The position numbers and the translations under genes are program-made. From contig NZ_CP015224.1 of assembly GCF_001629735.1 (NCBI RefSeq), positions 620,001 through 684,000 on the forward strand: a DNA stretch of 64,000 nt. The letters are read 5' to 3'. The stretch's first letter is position 1, and each line of letters starts with the position of its first letter. Under the pieces are notes generated by a model. The model was not told where the DNA came from. It made no database searches and was given only the letters and a program-made list of their open reading frames with translations. Below, one piece after another: positions 8,130-16,596 of the stretch. Source of the DNA: Lysinibacillus sphaericus. GTDB lineage: Bacteria > Bacillota > Bacilli > Bacillales_A > Planococcaceae.

Positions 8130-8864
8130 ATGCACGGAATTTATATACGCTATAATGTCTCAAAAGAAACCTCAGCAGCAAAATGGCCCAAAAAAATGGA
8201 TGCATTTGCGTATGTTCAACGAGGAAAACCACAACAAGACAATGACAACTTGCTGTCACCAGAAGAGCTAAAAAATCATGCGATTCGCTATATTAAAAGC
8301 TTAAAAGACAATGCAAGTGAACATCTAGTAGAGCAACGCAACGGCGAAATTGAGCATTTTGATCGCCGTTATATGGAATCCTTAAAATTAAAGGAAAGCA
8401 TTGATTCACAGCTGATTAATCTTGAAGAAATCCGTTTATTGCTGCAACTAATGAATGTTTTAAATTTATCGCATGCCTTCGGGGAAAATGCTGGAAAGCT
8501 CCTACGTCAAATTACACCATATGCAAAAGAGGTAGAGCATCCAACATTCCAAACTACTCGCGTTGAACGGCATTTTTATACAGAATTAATCGAGCAAATA
8601 GAAGTCATTTACACACGAATTATGCGTCAGCATAACCCATCAACAACGGAAATGCAGCATTCAGAAAAGCTCTGGACAACAGTCTGTGAGCAAGCAATAG
8701 AAAAGGTAGAAACACGAATTGAACGCTTATCTTCTATCAAATTAAAGCATGAAAACAATTTATTAGAGTTTAATCATTTAAAACAACAAAATATCGAGGC
8801 AAAGGAACGCCTAGATTTAGCCGTTCATGAATTGGATGAGATTTTAAATGTACTAGAATCTTAA
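8130..8864 (+). CDS. Hypothetical coiled-coil protein
   Basis: About 244 residues, starting MHGIYIRYNVSKETSAAKWPKK. The ATG at 8130 follows TTGGAGGA by about 7 bases; an in-frame start 42 bases upstream lacks a site. There is no signal peptide or membrane segment. It is rich in Glu, Lys, Gln and Leu with heptad-like stretches near 65-115 and 190-240, so a helical, coiled-coil cytoplasmic protein is likely. I do not recognise a family. It is monocistronic and ends in a two-way terminator shared with the convergent membrane gene. Confidence 0.65.
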   Translation: MHGIYIRYNVSKETSAAKWPKKMDAFAYVQRGKPQQDNDNLLSPEELKNHAIRYIKSLKDNASEHLVEQRNGEIEHFDRRYMESLKLKESIDSQLINLEEIRLLLQLMNVLNLSHAFGENAGKLLRQITPYAKEVEHPTFQTTRVERHFYTELIEQIEVIYTRIMRQHNPSTTEMQHSEKLWTTVCEQAIEKVETRIERLSSIKLKHENNLLEFNHLKQQNIEAKERLDLAVHELDEILNVLES

Positions 8865-8910
8865 AAAAGCATGTCTACCGATTGGAATTCCAGTCGGTGA
8901 CATGCTTTTT
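8864..8910. terminator. Bidirectional intrinsic terminator
   Basis: Stem AAAAGCATGTC / GACATGCTTTT with inner CCGA/TCGG pairing. It has a T run on the plus strand and an A run on the left, so it can serve both convergent genes. Confidence 0.8.
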
Positions 8911-8951
8911 ATGTATGAGCAAGTGGCAGTTCAAGCCGATGAGCCCATTCT

Positions 8952-9323
8952 TTATTTTTCCTCGGTTTGATCGCGCTTAGCTTGGCGGGAAATCCGTAAT
9001 AAATCCAGCCCAAGCAATACGATAATGATATAGAACAGTGGGCTAGTAAATGATAAACCAATTTGTGACTGTCCACCGAGCAAAGTCAATACAATCCATA
9101 AACCAACTGTATACAGAGTCAAACCAATATAGGCCTTCTTAGACATCTTTTTATATCGACCTTTATCTAAGGCAAGCTGTATGATCACTAGCACGACTAA
9201 TATAAGAAGAATCATTTTTTTAGTCAAGATCGTTGCAATCGTTGTGTCAGGGAAGAAATCATTAACAAATAATAATGTGAAAAATACTAGAATAAAGAAA
9301 TTTAAGATCGTCGAGAGCTTCAT
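8952..9323 (-). CDS. Small four-helix membrane protein, unknown function
   Basis: A 123-residue protein with four predicted transmembrane segments at about 5-20, 32-50, 66-83 and 90-108, and a charged C-terminus (RQAKRDQTEEK). AAGGAGATATAGC precedes the ATG. No family is recognised and the context gives no functional clue. Confidence 0.65.
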   Translation of the reverse strand: MKLSTILNFFILVFFTLLFVNDFFPDTTIATILTKKMILLILVVLVIIQLALDKGRYKKMSKKAYIGLTLYTVGLWIVLTLLGGQSQIGLSFTSPLFYIIIVLLGLDLLRISRQAKRDQTEEK

Positions 9324-9649
9324 GCTATATCTCCTTAGTTGCCATAATTCCTTTCTATTGTAACATGGTTCTATTAGATGGGAATGGATTTATGTTATAT
9401 TAGAGGGAAAATTATAAATAGAGTAAAAATAATACAAGATAACCCTCAATAATTTTGTAGTCTGTGGTGAAAGAGCAAAATAATACTAGAAGCTGAATGA
9501 ATCTTGCGCTTTCCATTTTATAATCTCCAGGTACTCTTTATGATGAATAGAAGCTTCCTTTCTACCCACTCCATCTATACTTTTATAACATTGCACTTAG
9601 TCACTATAAATATGTAAAAATAGGGGAATATTAAAAGTTTGAAAATTTT

Positions 9650-9676
9650 TGAAACTTTTTCTAAGTGACATCCGTA
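9650..9676 (+). promoter_or_regulatory. Sigma-W (ECF) promoter of yuaF-floT
   Basis: TGAAAC at 9650-9655 and CGTA at 9673-9676, separated by 17 bases. This is the known Bacillus sigma-W consensus (TGAAAC-N16/17-CGTA). It lies 33 bp upstream of yuaF, and the B. subtilis yuaF-floT operon is a known sigma-W target. The rest of the ~380-bp gap (9324-9649) shows no gene. Confidence 0.85.
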
Positions 9677-9709
9677 TAGTAGGTAATATGATGAAAAGGG
9701 GTGAGCAAC

Positions 9710-10240
9710 TTGACGCTATTTGGCTATTCACTCGAGCAAATCTTTTTGGTGGTTTTGATTTTTTCTGGTCTTGCCACAATACTAGTTATGTTTTTTGGTG
9801 ATGCAGTTGAAGGTATTGGGGAAGGACTGCCCATTTTTAATCCGAGTGTCATTCTTTCTTTCATTACATTGATGTCTGCAGCAGGATTTATTTTAGAAAA
9901 ACTAGCCTGGTTCTCTAGCGTTTGGAACATTATTGCTGCATGTATCATCGGCGCTATTTTAAGTACTTTTTTTTATTTATTTGTTCTCGTTCCACTACGG
10001 TCAGCAGATGTTTCATTGGCTTATACGGAAGAATCACTAGGTGGACAATTGGGAAAAGTCATTGTACCCATACCTGTAGATGGCTTTGGAGAGGTTGTCA
10101 TTGAAACCACAAGTGGTATGATTTCCAAGCGGGCAACAGGCTATGATAATGAAGCCATTGACTATGATGAAACCGTACTTGTCGTGGATGTGAAGGATGG
10201 TACGCTTTTCGTCAGAACATATGAGAAAAAATTTGTCTAA
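9710..10240 (+). CDS. yuaF: NfeD-family membrane protein YuaF
   Basis: About 176 residues: three N-terminal membrane segments (roughly 8-30, 45-62, 70-92), then a soluble OB-fold-like NfeD C-terminal domain (about 105-176). The TTG at 9710 is preferred because AAGGGGTG ends 7 bases before it; a GTG at 9701 overlaps that site. In Bacillus, YuaF works with the flotillin FloT in membrane organisation and envelope-stress resistance. The pair is 15 bp apart here, under one sigma-W promoter. Confidence 0.88.
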   Translation: MTLFGYSLEQIFLVVLIFSGLATILVMFFGDAVEGIGEGLPIFNPSVILSFITLMSAAGFILEKLAWFSSVWNIIAACIIGAILSTFFYLFVLVPLRSADVSLAYTEESLGGQLGKVIVPIPVDGFGEVVIETTSGMISKRATGYDNEAIDYDETVLVVDVKDGTLFVRTYEKKFV

Positions 10241-10255
10241 AGGAGAGATGAGTCT

Positions 10256-11809
10256 ATGTCAATCGAAATTTTAATCGTTTTAGGAATTGTAGCATTTGTA
10301 TTAATAGCACTAGTAGGTTTATATGTATCAAAATATAAAACAGCAGGTCCTGATGAAGCACTGATTGTGACGGGTAGCTATCTCGGCTCTAAAAATGTAC
10401 ATAAAGATGAGTCGGGGAATCGTATAAAAATTATTCGCGGTGGCGGTACATTCGTATTCCCTATTTTCCAGCAAGCACAGCCATTAAGTTTACTATCTAG
10501 CAAACTAGAAGTGACAACGCCTGAAGTGTATACGGAGCAGGGTGTTCCGGTAATGGCTGACGGTACAGCCATTATTAAAATAGGTGGCTCTATCTCTGAA
10601 ATCGCAACGGCGGCAGAGCAGTTTTTAGGAAAGCAAAAGGCAGAGCGTGAAGGGGAAGCACGTGAAGTGTTAGAAGGTCATTTACGTTCAATTTTAGGCT
10701 CCATGACGGTTGAAGAAATCTATAAAAACCGTGATAAATTCTCACAGGAGGTTCAACGTGTTGCTTCTCAGGATTTAGCTAAAATGGGTCTTGTGATTGT
10801 ATCTTTCACGATCAAGGATGTACGAGATAAAAATGGCTATTTAGATTCACTCGGTAAACCGAGAATCGCTCAAGTAAAACGAGATGCTGATATTGCGACA
10901 GCAGATGCGGAAAAAGAAACACGTATTAAACGCGCAGAAGCATCGAAGGAAGCGCAAAAGGCAGAACTAGAGCGTGCGACAGAAATTGCGGAAGCGGAAA
11001 AAGAAAATCAATTAAAGGTTGCTGAATTCCGTCGTGAGCAAGATATAGCAAAAGCGCGTGCTGACCAAGCCTATGAGCTCGAAACAGCTCGTGCTAAACA
11101 GGAAGTAACGGAGCAAGAAATGCAAATTCGCATTATAGAGCGTCAAAAGCAAATTGAATTAGAAGAAAAAGAGATTCTACGTCGTGAGAAGCAATATGAT
11201 TCTGAGGTGAAGAAAAAGGCTGACGCTGATCGTTATGCGGTGGAACAAAATGCAGCTGCCGAAAAAATGCGAGAGCTTGCACAAGCAGATGCAGAAAAAT
11301 ACCGTATTGAATCCTTAGCAAAAGCAGAAGCGGAAAAAATCAGAATGGATGGTCTTGCTAAAGCTGATGCAGAACGAGCACAAGGGGAGACAGAGGCAGA
11401 TATTATTCGTCTTCGTGGTCTTGCGGAAGCTGAAGCTAAACGTAAAATTGCCGAAGCCTTTGAATATTATGGTCAAGCAGCTGTACTGGATATGGTTGTG
11501 CGCATGATGCCGGAATATGCAAAAGAGCTAGCGAGCCCACTTGGTAATATCGATAAGATTACAGTCGTTGATACTGGTGGTGGGGAAGGTAGTGGCGCAA
11601 ATAAAGTAACGTCCTATGCGACTAATTTAATGTCTACACTACAAGAGACATTGAAAGAAACTTCTGGCATTGATGTGAAAGAACTGATCGAGAGCTATGC
11701 TGGTAAGCATACATTGCGTCCAGAATTAGAGCAAATTGCCCTAGGCTTAGAAAAAAAGCAGGCACCTGTTGAGGCTGTCGAAACAAAAGAGACTGTAGAG
11801 CAATCCTAA
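10256..11809 (+). CDS. floT: Flotillin-like protein FloT
   Basis: A 517-residue protein, close to the usual ~510. It has an N-terminal membrane anchor (about 5-25), a PHB/SPFH domain (about 30-210) and a long Ala/Glu-rich coiled coil (about 215-410) with many EAEK-type repeats. The C-terminus is a flotillin tail. It starts at ATG 10256 after AAAGGAGAG. It acts as a scaffold of functional membrane microdomains. The third gene of the B. subtilis operon (yuaI, an acetyltransferase) is not here; a terminator follows floT. Confidence 0.93.
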   Translation: MSIEILIVLGIVAFVLIALVGLYVSKYKTAGPDEALIVTGSYLGSKNVHKDESGNRIKIIRGGGTFVFPIFQQAQPLSLLSSKLEVTTPEVYTEQGVPVMADGTAIIKIGGSISEIATAAEQFLGKQKAEREGEAREVLEGHLRSILGSMTVEEIYKNRDKFSQEVQRVASQDLAKMGLVIVSFTIKDVRDKNGYLDSLGKPRIAQVKRDADIATADAEKETRIKRAEASKEAQKAELERATEIAEAEKENQLKVAEFRREQDIAKARADQAYELETARAKQEVTEQEMQIRIIERQKQIELEEKEILRREKQYDSEVKKKADADRYAVEQNAAAEKMRELAQADAEKYRIESLAKAEAEKIRMDGLAKADAERAQGETEADIIRLRGLAEAEAKRKIAEAFEYYGQAAVLDMVVRMMPEYAKELASPLGNIDKITVVDTGGGEGSGANKVTSYATNLMSTLQETLKETSGIDVKELIESYAGKHTLRPELEQIALGLEKKQAPVEAVETKETVEQS

Positions 11810-11859
11810 TCAACCTAAATTTACTTAAAGAAAAACTACAGCTCTAATTGTGATAGGCT

Positions 11860-11911
11860 CCCTATTAGGTAGACAGATCAAAAAATCTGTTTATCTAATA
11901 GGGATTTTTTT
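11860..11911 (+). terminator. Intrinsic terminator of yuaF-floT
   Basis: A 19-bp stem, CCCTATTAG...ACAGAT with ATCTGT...CTAATAGGG (three G-U pairs), followed by TTTTTTT. Confidence 0.9.
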
Positions 11912-12225
11912 ATGACAAAATGTTCTTTCACTAATGATGCAGTTTGAGATATCAGGAAAAGAACACATTAAGTGAAGCAGGAAAAAATTTCCGATGTATT
12001 GGTATCTTGGCAATGAAATCAACAGAACACCTAAAAAATATACTATTGAGAGAAATATTTCATTTTACAATAAGGACGTTAATAAAAAATTTTAATAGCA
12101 TTCAGGGATGCACCAAAAAAAATCACTCTCTACCTAATGGAAACTCCATATCCACATATTTATGCAAAAAAGCCCAATCCTTTCAAATTGCGCTAATTTC
12201 GTTTTATATTCAATTTTACAAGTGG
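11912..12225. other. Intergenic stretch with no recognised gene
   Basis: AT-rich sequence between the floT terminator and the end of the recombinase gene. A plus-strand open frame here runs on into the recombinase in antisense, lacks a convincing ribosome site and is not supported. It probably marks the left edge of the accessory island. Confidence 0.4.
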
Positions 12226-13107
12226 TCACATTATTTTTTCCTGAGAATACCCGTAATTTCTTTGCCAGTTCGGGATGATTTTCAGCTTTGCCAACTGCTT
12301 TTGTTTTGTTTCAGCACTGGTTCTTAAATACCGTCTTGTGGTGTCAATGCTTTTATGTCCTAAAATATCTGCTAAATCCGACAGTGGATTGCCGCAGTCT
12401 AAAAAGCTTCGAGCGAAATAGTGCCGCAGATTGTGGGGGAAAACCATTGCTGGATCAATTCCACATTGCTCTGCTACTTCTTTCATTGCACGTGCAATAT
12501 AGGAACGGCTTATTGGGCTGCCTTTACTGCCCGTAAAAACGATACCGCTTTTCACATTTTTTTCCCTGCAATATAAGGATAAATAACCTTGTAAGTCCTT
12601 ATGTATTACAATCGTGCGTACAGTTCCTTTATTCTTAATAAGAACCTTTCCGCTGTTGATAGCCTTAACGGTGATAAACTGCAGTTCCCCTATGCGTATT
12701 CCTGTGTAGGCAAGCGTCAGCATAATCATCGCGATTTTCGTCTTTTTATTTGTGAAGGCGCTTTCAATTAACTTGTCAAGTTCCTTTTGGGTAAGCTCAT
12801 GTTGAGCAGTTGTCTGCTCTTGAATTCTGAGAGCCTTTAGCGTGAAATCATCCAGCCCTATAAATTTAAAAAATTTGTTGACCGCCGCAATGCTGCGATT
12901 GACGCTTGAAGGTTTCAATCTTATTTCCAATGATTTTTTATACTCTATTAAATATTCTTTTTGCAATTTTCCGTCTTTTTTCTCTAAAAAAGCAAACAGT
13001 TTTAAAATATCTTTTTGATAGCTTCTAATACTATTTTTTGCGTATTCATCATATGTTAAATGTTTAATGAATTTAGGCAAAAAGTCCTTTAACGTGTTTA
13101 ATAGCAT
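12226..13107 (-). CDS. Tyrosine recombinase (XerC/D-like), likely DNA invertase
   Basis: 293 residues, the usual length for XerC/D-type recombinases. It has an N-terminal SAM-like core-binding domain (about 5-85) and a catalytic domain (about 103-265). Catalytic residues visible are R138 in YTGIRIGEL, H225-x-x-R228 in HNLRHYFA, H251 in LGHKS and nucleophile Y260 in TTRRYL, so it looks active. AAAGGAG lies 11 bases before the ATG. Its 5' end is 66 bp from a pair of perfect 26-bp inverted repeats flanking 129 bp, next to a surface-protein gene. That is the classic layout of a phase-variation invertase acting on the adjacent segment. Confidence 0.88.
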   Translation of the reverse strand: MLLNTLKDFLPKFIKHLTYDEYAKNSIRSYQKDILKLFAFLEKKDGKLQKEYLIEYKKSLEIRLKPSSVNRSIAAVNKFFKFIGLDDFTLKALRIQEQTTAQHELTQKELDKLIESAFTNKKTKIAMIMLTLAYTGIRIGELQFITVKAINSGKVLIKNKGTVRTIVIHKDLQGYLSLYCREKNVKSGIVFTGSKGSPISRSYIARAMKEVAEQCGIDPAMVFPHNLRHYFARSFLDCGNPLSDLADILGHKSIDTTRRYLRTSAETKQKQLAKLKIIPNWQRNYGYSQEKIM

Positions 13108-13173
13108 AAAAATAATATACTCCTTTTTGACTTTGACACGAGTATATCAGCAAATATTACAATTTACAACACA

Positions 13174-13199
13174 GTTGCGATAAATATAATTATCGCAAC
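13174..13199 (+). repeat. Left inverted repeat (IR-L) of the invertible segment
   Basis: A 26-bp sequence beginning GTTGCGATAA and ending TTATCGCAAC. It is the exact reverse complement of 13329-13354. Each copy is itself an imperfect palindrome (9-10-bp arms, AT-rich core), as expected of a tyrosine-recombinase site with two monomer-binding arms. Confidence 0.9.
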
Positions 13200-13328
13200 T
13201 ACTAGCTTTATAATAAACTATAATGAGCATAGTAAACCTTATATTATTTCATTATTCGAAAAAAATCGACAAAAAAATCTCAAAGCTTGCAAAGCACCTT
13301 CTTAGAAGGATTTTGTAAGCTTTTTTTG
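13200..13328. promoter_or_regulatory. 129-bp invertible segment with outward promoter
   Basis: It is bounded by the perfect inverted repeats. On the minus strand it carries a plausible promoter: TTTACT at about 13233-13238 and TATAAA at about 13209-13214, with an 18-bp spacer, reading left toward the recombinase. On inversion the same promoter would read right into the SLH protein. A terminator hairpin (13282-13327) lies in the other half and would shield the gene on that side. The inferred current state is therefore surface protein OFF. Plus-strand TATAAT boxes at 13209 and 13219 lack a -35 match. Confidence 0.65.
13282..13327 (+). terminator. Terminator inside the invertible segment
   Basis: A 12-bp stem AAAGCTTGCAAA / TTTGTAAGCTTT (one G-U), enclosing a second small CCTTC/GAAGG hairpin and followed by seven T. 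In the present orientation it blocks read-through toward the surface-protein gene. Confidence 0.75.
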
Positions 13329-13354
13329 GTTGCGATAATTATATTTATCGCAAC
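13329..13354 (-). repeat. Right inverted repeat (IR-R) of the invertible segment
   Basis: A perfect reverse complement of 13174-13199 over all 26 bases. It lies 170 bp upstream of the SLH protein start. The leader 13355-13524 can fold a long stem (10 bp at 13361-13370 with 13427-13436). Confidence 0.9.
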
Positions 13355-13524
13355 TAAAATAAAAAGATTGGTAAGTAAAGATAGGGGTGGGGCTAGGAGG
13401 GAGAAGCATTTTAACACATACTTAGACAATCTTTTTATTAACAGAATAAATCACCAAAGTAATATTAATTCAAATTTAAAGTTGTACCTTTAGGAAGTTA
13501 CTAACAAATTGGAGGTAATGAAAG

Positions 13525-16326
13525 ATGAACTATTTTGAAAGAATAACCGGTACTGTAAAAGGAATATGCAATAAGTGGACGGTTTCACTACTGTTATTTT
13601 TGATAATGTTTTTGTCACTCATGCCGCAGTTTTTGTTGTCGGTAAATGCGGATAGCGCAGCTACACTGTTTGTATCACCTAGTATAGTTTCCAACGACAC
13701 CGCTCCTAGAGTGGATGGCGCAACATATGCTACGCTGCAGGGGGCGATAAATGCAGCACAGGACAATGATACGATTGCTGTAACAGAAGATATAAATCTA
13801 TCCTCTGCGATTTCAATTATGAAAGATATTACGCTACTAGCTAGCGGTGGAAATTACAAGGTTACACTGGGTATTAATGCTAATTTTAGGGTTCAGGATG
13901 GCTTTGATTTGACTTTGGGAGGGGGCTCGGATACTGAAGTACTTACACTTTCAGGTCCCCAGAGAACAATTATAACCGTTGCAAATGGGAATATTGAAAT
14001 AAACAACGGAGCAAAGCTTTTAGCGACTGGGCCTCGGAATATGGTACTGGATTTATACGATCCGAAGGCATCTGGAAAAATAACCGGCAGACATTTGGAA
14101 TCTTCTGGATCAATCGCCATTTCGATGACGAATGGTGCCAGGCTGGAGGAAATCAGTGGCGGAACTATCATTGGTAAAACGCACTCGTTATATATGTATG
14201 ACGAAGATACAAAAATCAATCTAATTTCGGGCGGCACCTTCAGAAATTTAGCTGCTTCTCCAGAGAGGTGGGCGAACGTTCAGGTGGATGGTAAGGCACA
14301 AATTGGTGAGATATCCAACGGGGATTTTTTTGCGGAACAAGAGATTGCTGCTCTTCGCCTGCTTCGTGGTGGAACTATTGGAAAAATTAGTGGTGGTCGA
14401 TTTATTTGTGCCTATACCAAGCTTACTGCAAATTACTATGGAAGAGGCATTGACATTGTAGCATTGGGCGACCCATCAGGTATCGGTGAAATTTCTGGCG
14501 GAACTTTTGATGGAGAGATTGGTGTTCTGCTACTAGAAGACGGCGCTTTTATTAACAAGATTAGTGGTGGAACCTTTTTAGGTGGAGAAGCTGGGCTTCA
14601 AAATGATATTGGTGGAACTATTGATATCATTAGCAATGCCATTATTACTTCGACAAACGTTGGCCTTCTGAATGTTGGTACGATTAATGAAATCGGCAGT
14701 AATACAGAAATCACCGGAGATTCTATTGCCCTTTGGAACTATGCGTCGAATCATCCCAATGCTATTATCAAGCTCATCAGTGGGGGCAAATTTACCAGTG
14801 TCAGCGCATCTGGAGAAGCTTTCCTAAATGAAACGACGGTAAACATGATTTCTGGCGGCATTTTCATTGGCGGCTTCCATGCAATCAATTCAACTACTTT
14901 AAGTAGCACCTCTCCTGCAAAAATCGACACTATATCGGGAGGCGTTTTCTACGCCCAAACGACAGGCGATCCAAGCTTTGTGACTATAAATCTAGCCAAT
15001 CCTTTAATTTTGGAACCGTTTTTATTGACTAACAAGGGAAAAGCACGTTTTTGGGGAAACGAAGGCAGTATTTTTAATGATGAAGCCCTAGTAATCTACC
15101 CGGCAGATTACCGTATGAGCACTGCTACTGAAACAATAAGCGATATTGTAGGTGTGGGATTTAAATATTTGACAAAGTCACTTTATACAGTAAACTTTAA
15201 TTCCAACGGTGGTTCTGCAGTGGCAGAACAAACGGACATTCCTCGAAGTAGCCTTATAACCGAGCCAACGCCACCAATCAAAAGTGAGTATACGTTCAGC
15301 GGTTGGTATAAAGAAGATACACTAACTAATGCATGGAAATTTGATACAGATACTGTTACCGACAACATTACTTTATATGCAAAATGGACAAGTAAAGGTG
15401 GCAGTGGTAACAATAACAGTAACAATAACAGTAACAATAACAATAGCAGTAACAATAACAATAGCAGCAGTGGAGCACCTTCGGCGACATTACTAGTTCA
15501 AGGCATAGACAAGCAATCTGGAGAAATTATCTATAGTAAAAGTTCAAGTGTGATAGTCGGCACGACAGAAACGATAAACGCCCTGGCTATTGAGGGTTAT
15601 CACTTGGATACGGGCAGTAAAAAGACGGAAACGATAACGTTCAAAGCAGGTGAAAACAAGGTTGTATTCTTCTATAGTAAGAACATAGAGGCTATCCCCG
15701 AGCTTGAAACTGGTGAACATATCAAGTATATTAACGGCTACCCTGACGGCAGCGTAAAGCCAGGAAGCTCAATCACAAGAGCGGAAGCGGCGGCAATATA
15801 TTTCAGGCTGATAAAAGACGAAAATAAGAATATTGCTGTAAATGGAACATTCAGTGATGTCGGTGGCGACACATGGTATGCACAGTCGGTCAATTACCTT
15901 GCAAGTCAAGGCATACTGGTGGGGTATAGGGATGGCACGTTCAAGCCTAGACAGACAATTACAAGAGCGGAATTTGCAGCCATAGCTTCAAGATTTGATA
16001 ACCTATTAACAAACGAAAACACTTCGTTTAAAGATGTCTCAATCGACCATTGGGCGGCAGCGTATATTGACAGCGCGTATACTAAGGGGTGGATAAATGG
16101 CTATCCTGACGGCAGCTTTAGACCGGCAAGTTCAATCACTCGCGCTGAAGTGGTGAAAATTATTAACAACATGTTAAACCGCAAAATCGAACTTAGCGAT
16201 ATCCCATCGGACGCAGTGCAATATAAGGATTTAACTAAAAAACATTGGGCGTATTGCTACATCATAGAAGCGTCTACAGAGCATAGCTACACGCGTAAGG
16301 ATAACGGCTTTGAGCTGTGGAAATAG
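13525..16326 (+). CDS. SLH-anchored surface protein with beta-helix, InlB-type repeat and three SLH domains
   Basis: 933 residues. A signal peptide is followed by cleavage near residue 42-45 (LLSVNADSA). Residues ~85-545 carry recurrent ISGGTF-type strands typical of a right-handed beta-helix. A Listeria-Bacteroides (InlB) repeat lies at ~553-622 (FNSNGGSAV...FSGWYKED...ITLYAKW). An Asn/Ser linker is at ~624-650 and a MucBP-like module at ~651-725. Three SLH domains (~735-890; INGYPDGS, VGYRDGTFKP, INGYPDGSFRP) bind pyruvylated secondary wall polymer. It is an adhesin-like protein outside the cell wall. TTGGAGG precedes the ATG. G/C-richer codons than its neighbours suggest acquisition. The invertible segment upstream probably switches it. 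Confidence 0.9.
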   Translation: MNYFERITGTVKGICNKWTVSLLLFLIMFLSLMPQFLLSVNADSAATLFVSPSIVSNDTAPRVDGATYATLQGAINAAQDNDTIAVTEDINLSSAISIMKDITLLASGGNYKVTLGINANFRVQDGFDLTLGGGSDTEVLTLSGPQRTIITVANGNIEINNGAKLLATGPRNMVLDLYDPKASGKITGRHLESSGSIAISMTNGARLEEISGGTIIGKTHSLYMYDEDTKINLISGGTFRNLAASPERWANVQVDGKAQIGEISNGDFFAEQEIAALRLLRGGTIGKISGGRFICAYTKLTANYYGRGIDIVALGDPSGIGEISGGTFDGEIGVLLLEDGAFINKISGGTFLGGEAGLQNDIGGTIDIISNAIITSTNVGLLNVGTINEIGSNTEITGDSIALWNYASNHPNAIIKLISGGKFTSVSASGEAFLNETTVNMISGGIFIGGFHAINSTTLSSTSPAKIDTISGGVFYAQTTGDPSFVTINLANPLILEPFLLTNKGKARFWGNEGSIFNDEALVIYPADYRMSTATETISDIVGVGFKYLTKSLYTVNFNSNGGSAVAEQTDIPRSSLITEPTPPIKSEYTFSGWYKEDTLTNAWKFDTDTVTDNITLYAKWTSKGGSGNNNSNNNSNNNNSSNNNNSSSGAPSATLLVQGIDKQSGEIIYSKSSSVIVGTTETINALAIEGYHLDTGSKKTETITFKAGENKVVFFYSKNIEAIPELETGEHIKYINGYPDGSVKPGSSITRAEAAAIYFRLIKDENKNIAVNGTFSDVGGDTWYAQSVNYLASQGILVGYRDGTFKPRQTITRAEFAAIASRFDNLLTNENTSFKDVSIDHWAAAYIDSAYTKGWINGYPDGSFRPASSITRAEVVKIINNMLNRKIELSDIPSDAVQYKDLTKKHWAYCYIIEASTEHSYTRKDNGFELWK

Positions 16327-16391
16327 TAAAGGAAGTATTTTCTATTATTTTGTATAGGGGAAATTTATCTGGCTAATTATATTCAAAAGTG

Positions 16392-16443
16392 AACTGCGCT
16401 AAATTGTTAGACACATTCTAACAATTAGAAGCGCAGTTTTTTT
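16392..16443 (+). terminator. Hairpin + T run at the IS3 end, likely terminator of the SLH gene
   Basis: AACTGCGCT / AGCGCAGTT (one unpaired end) and inner TTGTTAGA / TCTAACAA stems, followed by TTTTTTT. It is part of the IS3 end but can act as a transcription terminator for the surface-protein gene. Confidence 0.65.
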
Positions 16444-16596
16444 ATGGATAAATATACGGCTAATAAAAAATTAGAAGCTGTTTTACGTTATTTAAATGGC
16501 AAAGTAAGTTATAGAGAATCGGGAAAATGTACGACGGCAATTGTCAAACAAACTGTCAAAAGTTATTTGATTTTTAATAACGGTAGCCGAATATAA
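16444..16596 (+). pseudogene. Truncated IS3-family transposase OrfA
   Basis: A 50-residue frame beginning MDKYTANKKLEAVLRYLNGK and then VSYRE, the N-terminal helix-turn-helix start of IS3-family OrfA (normally ~100 or more residues). It loses homology after about residue 28 and stops at 16596. Non-functional remnant. Confidence 0.6.

Larger units (their letters stand above)
16389..16596 (+). mobile_element. IS3-family left-end remnant
   Basis: TGAACTGCGC...TTGTTAGACA resembles the IS3/IS150-group terminal repeat. It is followed by its own inverted copy (TCTAACAATT...GCGCAGTT), forming a hairpin with a T run before a truncated orfA. No orfB or right end is visible; the sequence decays before 16707. 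It marks the right edge of the surface-protein island. Confidence 0.6.

Noticed and set aside
11944-12327. Plus-strand open frame of 127 codons after floT
   Set aside because: Runs antisense into the recombinase gene, has no ribosome-binding site and shows low-complexity residue content. Regarded as chance.
13287-13493. 68-codon plus-strand ORF crossing the right inverted repeat
   Set aside because: It begins inside the terminator hairpin, spans the recombination site and lacks a ribosome site.
15183-15461. Antisense ORF with a long leucine run
   Set aside because: It is the complement of the Asn/Ser linker codons of the SLH protein; a codon artefact.
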